Source: Mytilus californianus
Lineage: Eukaryota; Mollusca; Bivalvia; Mytilida; Mytilidae
Assembly (NCBI RefSeq): GCF_021869535.1
Contig: NW_026262668.1
Location: 12,818,348-12,882,347, forward strand
Direction of reading: 5' to 3'
Length of the DNA stretch: 64,000 nucleotides
Shown here piece after piece: positions 1 to 12,726 of the stretch (the first letter of the stretch is position 1; every line of letters starts with the position of its first letter). Under the pieces are notes generated by a model that did not search any database, was not told where the DNA came from, and saw nothing but the letters and a program-made list of their open reading frames with translations. The position numbers were made by a program, and so were the translations under genes.

Positions 1-784
1 TTCACTTGCAAACATGTCAGATAAATTATTATTATGTACAATACGTGATTTAACATCATCATACATATTTTTAACAACTCTAAGAAACTTTCCTTTTACA
101 TTATTCAAAAGGAGTTTATATAATAAAGAATTACGGTGTACAAAACCAAAGGCCTTTTTAAAATCTACAAAAGCGCAAAAAAGCTTTTTCTTTTTAACAC
201 TGAGAAGTTCAAAAAGTGCATATAAAGAAAAATATGATCCGTAGTAGAGTAACCATGTCGGAAGCCGGCTTGATTTTCATTTAATATATTCAATTCATCA
301 ACGAATAATCCCAACCTGTCATTAAGAATAGATGTAAATATTTTTCCTAAGCACAATAAAGTTATCGGTCTATAATTTTTTGGATCTAATTTGCACCCCT
401 TGTTCTTAAATATTGGTATCACATTACCAATAAGCCAGGTTTCCGGCAATATACCCGTACCAAAAATAAGATTAAACAATTTTATGTATATATCAATCAT
501 ACTGTCTAGAGATGAAGCAATGTATTCATTAATGATTTGATCTGCCCCAGGCGATTTATTATTCTTCGCCTTTTTAACAGCTTTTAAAATTTCTTCTCGT
601 GTAATAACACAATTAAGTGTGTCATCGTCATAAGATGAACTCACATCATTTTCAATTATGTATTCATCTTCAAACTTGTTCTTATTCAAATCTTTAAAAA
701 AAATCAAATAATGTTCCAATAGATATATTGCTTTTTTCTCTTTGACGTCCCTTATTAAACAATTTCCAAAATTCTTTTGGATTT
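1..784 (-). pseudogene. LINE reverse transcriptase domain, 5' part, broken
   Basis: N-terminal part of a non-LTR retrotransposon reverse transcriptase, read on the minus strand. The main open stretch is 719-165. It has the usual landmarks: KNPKEFWKLFNKG just upstream (about 784-745), then NKSPGADQIINEYI, then PKNYRPITLLCLGKIF, then NENQAGFRHGYSTTDHIF. Near 190-170 the frame shifts, and the next frame continues FVDFKKAFGFVHR, which contains the first catalytic aspartate region (motif A). The rest of the palm, including the YxDD motif, would lie left of the window. Its endonuclease half is at 1898-2910 on the same strand; the two halves are separated by a foreign repeat. Frameshifts make this a dead copy. 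The LINE clade was not decided. Confidence 0.9.
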
Positions 785-1897
785 TTATTTTTCAATTTTT
801 GTCGAGCCTACGACTTTTGTCGCAGAAAGCTCGACATAGGGATAGTGATCCGGCGGCGGCGGCTACGGCGGCGGCGGCGGCGGCGTTAGCTCACTTCTTA
901 AAAGCTTTATATTTTAGAAGGTGGAAGACCTGGATGCTTCATACTTTGTATATGGATGCCTTATGTTACGAAGTTTCCGTCAGTCACATGTCCAATGTCC
1001 TTGACGTCATTTTCATGGTTCAGTGACTACTTGAAAAAAAAGTTATCATTTTTTGTAATGTTAAATTCTCTCTTATTATAAGTAGTAGGATAACTATATT
1101 TGGTATGTGCGTACCTTGCAAGGTCCTCGTGCCCGTCAGACAGTTTTCACTTGACCTCGACCTTATTTCATGGATCAGTGAACAAGGTTAAGTTTTGATG
1201 GTCAAGTCCATATCTCAGATACTATAAGCAATAGGTCAAATATATTCGGTGTATGGAAGGACTGTAAGGTGTACATGTCCAACTGGTAGGTGTCATCTGA
1301 CCTTGACCTCATTTTCATGGTTCAGTGGTTATAGTTAAGTTTTTGTGTTTTGGTCTGTTTTTCGTATACTGTATGCAATAGGTCTAATATATTTGGTGTA
1401 TAGAATGATTGTAAGGTGTACATGTCTTGCTGGCAGGTGTCATTTGACCTTGACCTCATTCTCATGGTTTAGTGGTCAAAGTTAAGATTTTGAGTTTTGT
1501 TCTTTTTTTCTAATACTATATGCATTAGGTCAACTATATTTGGTGTATGGAAATATTTTATGATCTATATGTCAGTCGCGCAGGTTTTATTTGACCTTGA
1601 TCTCATTTTCACAGTTCATTGCTCAGTGTTAAGTTTTTGTGTTTTGGTCTGTTTTTCTTAAACTATAAGCAAAAGGTCAACTATATTTGTTGTATGGAAG
1701 AATTGTTAGCTGTACATGCCTGCCTGGCATGGTTCATCTGACCTTGACCTCATTTTCATGGTTCATTGGTCAATGTTTAGTTTTCTTGGTTAATGTTAAG
1801 TTTATGTGACAGTTGTAATAAAGCTTTATATTTAGGAATATCAACACAATATCAGTGATTAGTAAAGAAGGCGAGACATTTTAGCGTGTGCACTCTT
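785..1897 (+). repeat. Dispersed bivalve repeat with internal tandem units, inserted in a LINE
   Basis: This block interrupts the LINE reading frame: LINE sequence resumes on both sides as ...DMSDNMKQ and KLKNKNPKEFWKL. It opens with TGTCGAGCCTACGACTTTTG and a GCG triplet run, followed by about five imperfect units of roughly 150-180 bp. Each unit contains a form of TGACCTTGACCTCATTTTCA and 'GTTTTGGTCTG'. It closes near GGCGAGACATTTTAGCG. I associate this repeat with bivalve genomes. No protein is supported; the open frame at 742-1026 simply runs through the triplet repeat. Confidence 0.85.
851..885 (+). repeat. GCG/CGG trinucleotide microsatellite
   Basis: An interrupted run of CGG/GCG triplets near the left end of the dispersed repeat. 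It is very GC-rich in a strongly A+T-rich window. Confidence 0.9.
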
Positions 1898-2910
1898 GTT
1901 TCATATTGTCACTCATATCTGCATTAAATTTCTTAATATTTTCATCCATCACTTTCTTTTAATATATCTCACTCGGTGCAATCTTTCTTTAAAAATATTT
2001 GACCCATAGTGCTTATAAAGTCTTTGTGATTTTCTTAATTCTTTCTTTGCTTTGTTACAATCTTTATCATACCATTATTTGTTGTTTTGTTTCTTAGAAT
2101 TACGCAAAATAGTTTTAGTATACATATTTGTACCAAAAGTAAGTTTTGCAGAATCAATCAAGATATCAGAAACTTCATGTACCAAATTATTCATGTCATT
2201 TTTTGAGATATTCTCTTTATCATTATAAGTATTCAGCTTGCTTATAACATAATCAACTTTATCTGTATCAATATTATTTCTGTATTCATTTATTTTTTCA
2301 TTATTCCATTTTCCAATCATATTTTGCTGTACAAAATTATTTTCAATTACATTATTTTTAATCAAGGATTTACAATCTATCTGCAATAATAAAGGTGAGT
2401 GCACATCAGAAAAAAGTTTGGAAAACTCACCAATTGCAAAATTGCTTACAAATTGTAGAAAATGTGAGGTACATATAATATAATCAATAACACTATTGTT
2501 TCTACTTGTAGGTTTTGCATTAACATCTTGACCTACTCTTCCATTTAGTATAAACACTTTGTTAGATTTACAAAAGTCTAATAATTTTCTACCAAGCCGT
2601 TAACTACATCATCTGGAGTATTTCTTACTCTAGGTATATTCAAATTATCTAGTATATGTACATCAGTATAATCAAATTGATCAGTAAAATGTTGAACAAT
2701 AAACTCATCGGCAGAACTTTCATCATAAAAATCGGGCAAATTAGCTGTGCGACTATTAAAGTCACCAAGTAGTACAATATATTTACTGTTTTGGGAAAAT
2801 CTTTGGAATTCGACATCAATCTCGTTAAAAGCTTCTTCTGATGTGCAATTTGTATTAAGAGGGGGTACGTAAACAATGCCAAATACAACATTTTCATCAG
2901 AAACTAGTAG
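1898..2910 (-). pseudogene. LINE endonuclease (APE-type) domain, broken
   Basis: AP-endonuclease-like half of the same LINE whose RT lies at 1-784. Reading right to left, VVFGIVYVPP appears near 2890, then YIVLLGDFNSRTANLPD (about 2780-2730, the GDxN motif), then NSVIDYIICTSHF (2500-2460), then SDVHSPLLL (about 2410-2390, the terminal SDH-type catalytic motif). Further on, WYDKDCNKAKKELRKSQR (2075-2010) is the usual linker before the RT. Frames change at least at about 2830, 2590-2560 and 1950, so the copy is inactive. The 5' end appears truncated near 2910; no start or promoter is visible. Confidence 0.88.
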
Positions 2911-3407
2911 TTTATATCAATTTTATATATATGTAACTGTTGAATAAATCATCATTAAAATGCACTTTTGATTAATTAATATAACATATATGTAATAAAC
3001 GATATCTATAATGTTAGGTTATTTATAAATCAATTATCAATATTTATTTTAATTTTAAAGTTGTTATTTGAATTTTAAACACATGGACGCAATTTTGTCT
3101 TCTTTTCATTTTTATGACCGCTCAGACTGAAAGGTCTATAAACTGATTTAAAAAAACAAATATCTACAATGACAATGTTACATAAGCATATGCTATTTTG
3201 TTTCTTAATAATTAGAGTTGACATCATCAATCTAATAAAAGTAGAGTGCAAGGTCCCAACATATACTTTCACTAGGGAAAAGAAATAAATGTGGCCCAGT
3301 AATGTCATCAGTGTCCTCTGAAAAAATGTGATTTTATTAAAAAAGATGAAGTAATTGCTGTTAAACGTCCAGTGGCAAGTTGAATGCATAAGCAGGACAT
3401 TATTTCG
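2911..3407. other. A+T-rich spacer, no supported gene
   Basis: No motif, repeat or coding signal was recognised. The minus-strand open frame at 3389-3075 (104 codons) has low-complexity composition and no recognised family or splice context, so it is not called. Confidence 0.6.
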
Positions 3408-4330
3408 TGTTTATACGCCCGTTTACCGAACGTATTATGGTATACCATTGTCCGTCTGTCCGTCTGTCTGTCCGTCCGTCCGTCGTCAACATGTCGGACA
3501 TTAACTCAAAAACGCTTTAACCAATTTGCATAAAACTTTGATGAATTGTTTATATCTATTGACGTGAGCTCCCTTTCGTTTTTTATAAATTTTAGATTTT
3601 ACGTTTCCGAGTTATGGGGTTTTATTCATTAAAAAACGGGGGTTTTCCAGTTTTCGGACAATAACACAAGAATGCTTTCACCAACTTGCAAGAATTTTTG
3701 GTTAATTGTTTATATCTATTGACATGAGCTCCCTTTTGATTTTTACAAATTTTAGATTTTACGTTTCCAAGTTACAGGGTTTTATTCATAAAAAAAAGGG
3801 GATTTTCCAGTTTTCGAACAATAACTCAAAAATGCTTTCAACAGTTCTCATGAAACTTTGATGAATTGTTGATATCAATTGATGTAAGCTCCCTTTAGAA
3901 TTTTATAAATTTTAGATTTTACATTTCCGAGTTATGGGGTTTTATTCATTAAAAAAAGGGGGATTTTCCAGTTTTCAGACAATAACTCAAAAATGCTTTC
4001 AGCAATTCTTATGAAACTTTGGTGAATTGAATATATCTATTGATGTAAGCTCCCTTTAGAATTTTATAAATTTTATTTGTTTATAGTCTGACAACAGATT
4101 TACTAAGTATTGCGCAACAGCAAATGTATTGCACAACAGCAAGAAATCTTTAATTGAATATAAATGCAATTCATATAACCAATTTCAAGTTCTTTGAATA
4201 CATTTATTCAGAAACCTATAATATGTCAAATATTTAATTACAATCCAAATTCAGACCTGTATCAAGCTTGAATATTGTGTCCAATTTTACCCCACTTGAA
4301 CTGTTCAGGGTTGGACCTCTGCGGGCGTAT
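3408..4330 (+). repeat. Dispersed bivalve repeat with GTCC/GTCT head and about 165-bp tandem units
   Basis: Starts near TTATACGCCCGTTTACCGAA, passes a GTCC/GTCT microsatellite, then has about four imperfect units of roughly 160-175 bp. Each has 'CAATAACTCAAAAATGCTTT', 'AAACTTTGATGAATTG', 'AGCTCCCTTT' and 'TTTTAGATTTTAC'. After the units come two 'TTGCGCAACAGCAA'-type motifs (4115-4142) and a segment ending near CTGTTCAGGGTTGGACC, which I regard as the tail of the same bivalve repeat. The boundaries are approximate. The minus-strand frame 4474-4262 overlaps this tail and is probably repeat-derived. Confidence 0.8.
3450..3486 (+). repeat. GTCC/GTCT microsatellite
   Basis: A run of tetranucleotides GTCC and GTCT at the head of the dispersed repeat. 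Confidence 0.92.
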
Positions 4331-7094
4331 CCAGCTGCGCTCAGCGAAGCAGTTTATTTGTTTATGATTTTCGAATTCAAGGATTTTCTTATTAATATTT
4401 AACCCGAATAATTCAGTCGTTATATTCCGCTGATCTACGAAGGCTACATTAACGTGTGGGAGAAAATCGGACACGGAAAGGGCTTGAATTATTCGAGTTA
4501 ATTAATATTTAAAAAAAACTTTCCCCTATTTTGTTCGCTTGAATTTAATACTTACTTGAACAATTTTATGATCAGACTTATGGAATATGTTTTATTTCTT
4601 TGTTTTATGAATATATTTATTATCAGTCTAAAACCTGTCAACTTTAGAACAAATCCCTGAAACTTTGTAACATGTAATTTTAATTTTATCCTTGATACTT
4701 CTAAATTTTTCAATTATGTACCATATGAAAAATCTACAATATAAGAGTCTATTTAATCTTTTAAGAAGTTCTTTATTAAAACAGTAGTTTAACAAAATAT
4801 CACAAAAAAATTAAATTATGTAAATACCATCTTTTCTCCATGTTTATTTCAAATTTCATGGGTTACATTGATTAATTACCTGTAATTACCTGCTTAAATT
4901 AATCACTATCAAAATAATTCCCAATTGTCCCACATTAAAACTTCCCAATTGTCCCACAGGCATCTTCCCGATTGTCCCACAATATTTCATTACTTTTTTA
5001 CCTGTAATTTCAAAAAGTGGGAAAATCGGGAAGACACCATTTCAAGTTTGTCGTCAAGGGGGGTTACATGTAGCAGAACTTTTTGGCAGATGTCAGATAT
5101 CGTTTTGCATGATTTACTTTTTTTGGAATACATTTTGATGATTACGCTAATTTATTTGCCTACATTTACAACCTGTAAAGCAACTTTTATGGATGCGTTT
5201 TAGAAAAGTTTTCATTATCTCGGTTTATTGTGTCGATTCTTTTGAAATCATCCCCATCACTTCTTACTGTTCTAACTTCACCTACTTTCGTCAACTGGAA
5301 AGGTTTTGACAAAAGCTCAGTCATAGTCTTTTATGATTGAAAAACAATTATATCAAACTGTTCATCAATCATTTATGATCCTCCTGCAAAGTTTAGGGAC
5401 TGGGATGAAAAGCAGAACATTTGACTGCCATTGTGCAACGACAGTACTGTGTGAGTTGCAAAATGGTCTCTAATTTTAAAAAGTTTTATTAACGAGGAAA
5501 ACCCCATACCGTATAGTCGGCTATCAAAGGTATGTTTATGGATTATTCCATTCTCAATTTTATGTGTGTTTTTCGTGTAGCAAATATGTAGAATCGTATA
5601 AGAAAAAGAAATGGTATAACTAGAATACATTTCCGGGTATGTAATACTTTAACTAATGTGGGTGTGTTCGATTATAAGTCATTTCCGAAACAAAATGTGA
5701 TTCTATATTTTAAACCCTTCTATTGTATGAAATAAAATTAGACAAGAAAACAGTGTTTCATGCATAAACCAACATTTTTTCTTTCCTATTGTTCATTATA
5801 ACGAACAAAAATTGTATGCATTTTTTTTATGAATCTTAGATAACAATCCAAGTAAACTGAAAGTATTTTCTTCCTTCCCTATTATCAGAGAGGAAACAAA
5901 ATAGTTTTAAATAAAATTCGCATGATTAAAACATTTCTGGATTCCGTTTTGTATGTCTTTAATTTAAATGGAAAACTACTTTTAATTTCATTTAAACATT
6001 TCACAATTAACTCCGTTATTTGCACTGTCGATATAACTGTTATATTTGCCACTGGACATATAACAACACGAGTGTATGAATTTGATTATATTACGCGTTT
6101 CTGTCCAAAATTGAATACAAACCGCGGCTAATATGTATCAGAAGCTTTATTCAAATTTTATCCATACCCCCTCAAATTCTATTCATTAGTTCTATATTCA
6201 AATTATAGCAACGAACATTTCAATAAATATACCAAATACGCCATTTTGATCATTTAAGTTTCTTGAACAATTAATTCTATTATGCCACAATATCATTTTA
6301 GAAACTATCCGAGTAACTCTTCTGTTTTCATGTATATATTAAAATGCAGCAAACGATTTTTGCTGTACAAAATCAAAATACAACATTCTATATTTCAAGG
6401 AGATTGATATTTAAACGGTAAATTAAAATGAAATCTTTAAGTGAAACTTTTTTTTTCTCATTCTTTTTTTTATTATTGAATAATGTTAATGTGTTCAATA
6501 TTACTAAAGAATTCAACTGAATTAAAACAGTTAATATTTTTGAAGATGCACAGAAGAGGAATGGCACGTAATGGGTAACTGCGGATGTAGTTAATTTTAT
6601 GGAATACATTGTACGATACTATATTTTATACTATAGAATAACGAATCGCATATAAAAGATATTTGTCAATAATGAGATATTTGGTGTTCATTGTGTTACT
6701 ACGATCCCACCCAAAAAAATCAGTATCAGCCATTTTACTCAGTTTTCATCTTCATTCAATATCGCGCTACGTCCTTTAGAATTATTTCAATGGGTGAACA
6801 CTTTTAAAGAAATATCCAAAGGGCAAAACGTCTGGATGAGTGAAGATGAACAATAGAAAATAACTTTCCATTCCTGAAAAAATGATGGAGAGTTTAAACA
6901 AATGATTTACTTCACAGGTGTATTTTTATCATATTTCATAGCCTCGCCAAAAGACACAAATAAGGAGATATTTCTACATTATTCCTAAGTTTTTAAAAAT
7001 TTTCATTTAATATAAAATTGAAATTTATATTCTAAGCACGACCTTGTCACGTAACTAAATTAAAAAGAGACCAAGGACATTATTGGTCAACGTC
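4331..7094. other. Intergenic A+T-rich DNA
   Basis: No gene or recognised repeat was found in this stretch. Three near-identical phrases 'CCCAATTGTCCCACA' or 'CCCGATTGTCCCACA' occur at 4920-4980. The short open frames (4925-5203, 5630-5373, 5922-6131, 6609-6388) show no protein family, no splice sites that link them and no second copy for comparison. Confidence 0.55.
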
Positions 7095-7262
7095 ACAATA
7101 AAGTATGCTAAACAAAGAGGGGCGAAAGATACCAGAGGGACATTCAAACTCATAAATCGAAAATAATAGTTCGGACCCATGACCTCCCACACTCGAGACG
7201 AACACGCTACCACGTCGAGACCACCGAGGCGGTTCGGTAGTTGTAGAGAACCTTAGCTTAAT
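7095..7262 (-). mobile_element. tRNA-derived SINE sharing a retroelement 3' tail
   Basis: On the minus strand the head (about 7247-7170) resembles a tRNA gene: GCCTCGGTGGTCTCGACGTG with a GTGGTAGCGTG A-box-like segment, then GGTCATGGGTCCGAACT, a B-box-like segment. It is followed by TTTCGATTTATGAGTTTGAA and 'GTCCCTCTGGTATCTTTCGC' (about 7167-7116). That tail is nearly identical to the end of the PLE-type fragment at 51860-51912. This is the expected structure of a SINE that borrows the machinery of an autonomous partner with the same 3' end. No target-site duplication was identified. Confidence 0.7.
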
Positions 7263-8917
7263 GTTACATGTGTAAGACCATATCATACAGCAGTCCGAGT
7301 TGAATTGATTAAAACAAAAAATGTATTACACCCTATCATGATAAAATGTAGTGTGGACCAATCCGATCAAACATTTATCTTTTCTGTATTTTAACAGTTG
7401 AATATGATACAAAAGATTTAAAGATGATCAACATTTCTATTGTGTACATCTTAAAATCGTTTTCTGTAAAATTTGTTTTCTGATTACATTTGCACTTTTA
7501 GGGCGGACAAATAATTGTATAATATTGAATTAAGTATTAAAGTGTTCGAATTGACAGGACACAGGTCCTATCAAAGTTTCCAAGGAAGTGTCCTATGTAT
7601 GTAGACCTCGCGTTTTTTGCCAATGATTTGTTGTTAGTCAATGCCATTTCATTTCTTATTTCAGTATATCTCTGAACGATTCACGTAGCATAAAAGCTCC
7701 CTTTCACATGTTGTAAAAAGGGATGGAGAAAATATCCTCAAACCAGGTCTATAGGGTTATATCACCTGGAATAAGTAATAGTAAGTATATTTTGTGAGTA
7801 ATTTTGACTGGGTTCTGGTTTGTATGAATCCAAGGTAAGTGTTTAGATGGTGTTTGTCAGTGCACAATGTTGATGATACAATGACAATTGTAAATTTTTG
7901 GGGCCTAGACCAACAACCTGTTCAGTAGTTGATTCATACCTCTTGCGATGTTGCGTATGCAGTCAAATTCACAAACATGATATTGTGGGCAAAATGCTCT
8001 TCAGAACATGATTTAGCCTTTACAGTTATCGATTGGTGGCAAAAGGGGAATAACCATATTTCAGATTTTTTGTTGCAAGTGACGGACAATTTTTGGATTG
8101 TCATTCTTTTTCAGCACTTATTGTTATATCAATGTCTTTTTAGAACGGACATAAAGTTGCGACAAGGAACATGCATTTATAAAATTGAAAAAGTAATGTT
8201 TAAAGTCAATAAAAATATATTAATACATATCACCGAGTTACGCTTGACCCTGAAATTCATCTATAAAGGTGGCATATATTTACCAGAGATTTGAAACAAA
8301 TTTAGTTATTTTTACACACATGGTAACTTGCTCAAATACAGCTTAAATATTATGGGGAACTGTTATGAACACATGGATATGTTCTTACTTTTTTCCTTTT
8401 TTGGGTCCCGTGCGACAGTTTTATTATTTAAAACAGTGTTTTTACTATGTCTGTATTGAGATTAATTTTAAGAGTTGCCTCCCGTACACCACGGATTTGA
8501 CAATATTAGGACCAAGGAATAACTTGGAATACATTTCAGTAGTCTCCCATTAAAAACAACTTGTGTGTTGGTCAAAATTGTTTGTTAGCAATATTTTCAT
8601 CAGAAAACAGTAAAACAGTTGAACATCAAGTAAATTTCACCCATATTACGGAATTACAAAACTGTTTATGCTAATACATTGACTGAAATAGAAAAAGTAA
8701 TAAAAATAGGTGATAAGGCTACATGATTTTTTTTTTTTTTTTTACATGATTTTTTTTTTGCAACAAAAGCTCTTCAAACCATAACTAATTCTGAAATAAC
8801 AAATCATGTTTCACATACACGGATTGTAGGGTGATTTGTAATTTGATACTTAGATAAACATTATGATGTTGCTCGTGTACATTTTAGTCTATATACAGTT
8901 AGCTTTTAAATGAGGGT
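7263..8917. other. Intergenic DNA with a poly-T tract
   Basis: No gene was recognised. A poly-T tract interrupted by ACATGA lies at about 8728-8759. The plus-strand frame 7929-8294 (121 codons) has no recognisable domain and no conserved second copy here, so it was not called. Confidence 0.55.
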
Positions 8918-9153
8918 CCTTGGTGTCCGAGTGGTTTAAGTAGTCGAACTACTGTATCACTAGCCTGTCAACACTCAGGTTGTGAGTTTGAATCCCGCAC
9001 TTGGCAGGTGCACTCGACTCCAATCTTAATTGACTAGGATTGTCAGTTTCTCTACCGAAGGTCGATTGTTCTCAAAGGGCACTCCGGTTTCCACGAAATA
9101 GCACAATAGTGCTAAAAGTGTTGTTAACCATCAATCAATCAATCAATTAATCT
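8918..9153 (+). mobile_element. tRNA-derived SINE with ATCA tail
   Basis: The head (about 8918-9000) looks like a class II tRNA (Leu/Ser type): GTGTCCGAGTGGTTTAAG is the A box and GTGAGTTTGAATCCCGC the B box. A non-tRNA body follows, with GGCAGGTGCACTCGACTCC, then CTACCGAAGGTCGATTG, GGGCACTCCGGTTTCCACGA and ATAGCACAATAGTGC. The tail is a short ATCA/AATC repeat (about 9130-9152). A second full copy lies in opposite orientation at 23711-23962, which confirms the boundaries. Confidence 0.88.
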
Positions 9154-12100
9154 TTTTAAGGAAGGACAAATATAAACAACAATCAACAAAAATGGAAAAC
9201 CCAAACTCTGATTCAAACAAAATTCTTCCGAAACGTACATCATCAAGCTGCATTTTTGAATGACAATTAATTTGTTAAAACGGCTTACATAAGGGTTTCA
9301 ATTGTACTCCTTTTATTATTATTTTGTTCCTGTATTCGTATTAGTTTAAATAAACAACGACAGAGGTATCGAACCAGTGGTAGTAGTATCATTTACATTA
9401 ATACTGCACCAAATGAGCATTCCGGCAATTAATGTCGCTTTAGTTATTTCCGAGGCCAAACATATTGAAAATTCAGAACTTAACATAAACGTTGAAAAAA
9501 GTTTTTTTTAGATTTAAAAAAAGCAAAGGTATAAACGAAACCCGGACAAGAAATCAGATATTTACATATAAAGGACTTGCTTTCCTTGATTACACATGTT
9601 TTTCAAAGTTTTAAACCTGCAAATTTCAAAAAGACCATTTCCGTATGTTATTACCAATAACATATTACTGGCTGGCTACTGGACTGATGATACTATCACA
9701 TTTAAAATCCACCACCAGACCTAGTAGTTAATATTGATAGTAGTACTAAATCAAAATACCAGATACGTATTAAGATAATTCATGTTATGCTCGAGCAACA
9801 TATTTGAAAATCCCAAAAATAAATTTCGTATGTTCTAAACGCTTTTCTTGGCTAACCATCATCAGGAACGCTAACACCTAAAATTTTGAAAATGCAAATT
9901 GCATAAATATCATTTAAGGCCAACGAACAGTAAATTGGATATGTCATCGATTCTGGTAAAATTTTGCATTTTTTTTAACTTTGGCTCGAGGAACTATATC
10001 TGAAAATCATAAAAGTAATATATTGATTTTATTCATTATCTGAAATATTACTGATTGCATTCTTTAAAAACGGCTTAACATTTGTGTAGAAAGCACATAC
10101 AATAGGTGAAGAAAACGTTCTAAAATTTGTCTTAAAATCATCAAATTTCACATTTCAAATTCATAGATTTTCTTTAAAATTGGCCATAATTGATCTAAGG
10201 ATACGACTCGAGCAACTGAGAGCAAGTTTGAAATATATTCACGGAAGAATGTAGGAGATACCTGCATACGGTAATGCAGTAAGAATAAGAATGAAAAATC
10301 AAAAATTACAATTAAACCCAATGCCTTCCAATGGTTTCGAAGACATCCAAAATCTGAAATTCTTTTTCCCGTTCTATAAATCGATCAGAGAAAGCCAAAC
10401 TGAGAGAAAACACCCACAATTCAAAACCGCGGAAAATATCTTGTTATTTTCCCACATACAAAACTGTCCGCTGCCTTCTTTGTGGTGTTTTAAGTCATAG
10501 AGGGTAATTGATTTATTATGTAGTGATTAATATAAATATGTACATTTACTTCGACATTAACCTCAACGCAATCAAGATTCTACATTTTCCTTTCTTTTGT
10601 TATCTACTGCTCTAAGATAATGAATTTTACCGGGGCTTTTTATAGCTGAACACACGGTATTGCTTTTTCCTCATTGTTGAAGGTCATACAGTGACCTATA
10701 ATTGATTATATCCACGTCATAATATTTGAACTCGTGTGTATAGTTGCTTTTTGGCAATCATACCATATCTCCTTATTTTTTATTTTTTTTTATCTTAACA
10801 TTTGATGAGTGCAAACCCACCATGACATGTACTTTATCGAATTGTTTAAGACTCTATGGTAACCTTAAGTAAAATACAACTCTACAGCTGTGATCAGGTA
10901 CATGTTGTCGAACTGGCAATTACAGTCCACTATGGGTAGGTGTCTCACATACATATTTGCGTTTAGGGTACAAATAATTAACTACATGTATGTACTGCAG
11001 GTATAAAACCTCTTAATAAGTCGCTTCTGCGACCTTCCAAACGTTCGGTGTTCAATTTTAAAAGTTTAATCCAAAAAATATTATTTTATTTGTATTTTTT
11101 TCTTCTATCATGTATTGATTTGTGATTTCTTAGCTATCGAATAAGTAATTTCTTAGCTATCGAATTCAGGAATGACCTTTTTGAAATATCAGATGTCTTG
11201 TTTGTGTCCAAACAATTTGAAATAATATTCAAGTTTTTGATTCCGTGACAGTACACATATCTTTCTACGATAATCACCAAATACGTTATGACTGTCCGTG
11301 GCCTTGCATTATATTAACTAGCAACCAACTCTAAAGATACGTGATATTCGCCGGACTCTCTAGATGCACAAAGCCTTAGCAGAAACCTTTGCCTAGTGGC
11401 GTACGCTTGGATTTGTGGGGTGTATATATACTCAGCCAATTCTGTCTTGCTTTGCGAATATGCAGTAGTGCCCTTTTAGGTGTCAGACCACCAATTCAAA
11501 ATCCCTATCTATTCAACCAATTTTTGCAATTTCACAGCTTTCTTAATATTTTACCTTATTTTAACTTCATAGAAACCTGGTATATTCTGAATTGTACATG
11601 TATCACCTTTCTACATGCCAATTTCCAACCCATGTTTAAAGACTTCTTAGAAAGAACTGCCTTTCGGAAAACAAGTAGTTCTAAAAATAACCCCTGGTTT
11701 TCAGGAAATCTTAGATTAGTATACTATGGAGCGCATTAATCCTCAATTTTTAATGCAAACTCATAGACAAGTAAATTTTAGCTCAAAATGGTCTAAATAT
11801 ATTTCTCTTTCACCAAAAGTTTCCTTTCTGCAAATTCATTGGTTAGTTTAAGTAAAAAATGACATCAAAAGCACTATGTTGTGTCAGAGTAGGGCTATTT
11901 TTACATAAGTTCTAAATTGGAGGGAGCGTTGAAAATCAACTCCATGAAACATAATTGTTAATCAATTTATTACCATGCAACAAAGAAGTTTGGTAAGCTT
12001 TAAAAGCAGCACTTTTATTTGAAATACCTTTACCGACATGACCATGACAGTCAATTTCAAATCGATGAAGATAATTTGTTGATTTTTTTTTAAACAACCA

Positions 12101-12512
12101 GTATATAAAAGAACATTGATTATTCATTTATAAAGATAAAAAAACATAATGATTGCAGTTTAAGTGAGAGGTTTAGCTAGCTATAAAACCAGACTGAAAC
12201 CACAATTTTCTACATAGGAAATGGCTGTACCAAGTCAGGAATATGATAGGTGTTTTCCGTTCGTTTTGATGTGTTTGAGCTTTTGGTTTTGCCATTTGAT
12301 AAGGGAATTTCCATTTTGAATTTTTTTGAGTTTGATAAATATGACTTTTGACATTTAAAAATGTTAAAGTATGCAAATTACCATTGTCTGTGATTCAATC
12401 CTGCTGATCTCCCTTTAACATCGAAATTGTACACACTTTTCCCTGAAAAAAACCCAGGGATCAACAAACTACGGTACGTAAGTAACATATGTGTGACCAT
12501 AGGGGACAATAC
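9154..12512. other. Intergenic DNA with one short repeat relic
   Basis: No gene is supported. A relic at about 10735-10800 ('GTATAGTTGC...GGCAATCATACCATATCTCC') matches a short motif seen again at 17395-17470 and looks like the end of a common dispersed repeat. The open frames at 10291-10500, 11389-11739, 12127-11936 and 12376-12173 have no recognisable domains. Confidence 0.55.
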
Positions 12513-12726
12513 TTCTAATATACAAAGTAAGCAATAGTTAAGATAAGACTTTAAGTATAATTTCGTTTTCCTTGCAAATTTTACCAGAAATTAGATTAAA
12601 TTCCCCATGAAAACCTCCAAAACTTGATATTTCTCTTAAATCCATATTTTATACAGAGGTAATTCTACAACATGCCCTTTTCCTGTCAATATTTCTTATC
12701 CCCTATTACGTAGTATCTGTTATGCC

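Noticed and set aside
3485..4070. CRISPR-like array because of regular spacing of similar blocks
   Set aside because: The units are whole tandem repeats of 160-175 bp with no unique spacers, in a eukaryotic dispersed repeat.
7929..8294. 121-codon plus-strand frame
   Set aside because: No motif, homologous copy, promoter or splice context; composition is like the surrounding DNA.
8918..9000. Functional tRNA-Ser or tRNA-Leu gene
   Set aside because: A and B boxes are present, but the sequence continues into a shared body and ATCA tail found again at 23711-23962, so it is a SINE head.
11389..11739. 116-codon plus-strand frame
   Set aside because: No recognisable domain and no paralogous copy in the window to test for selection.
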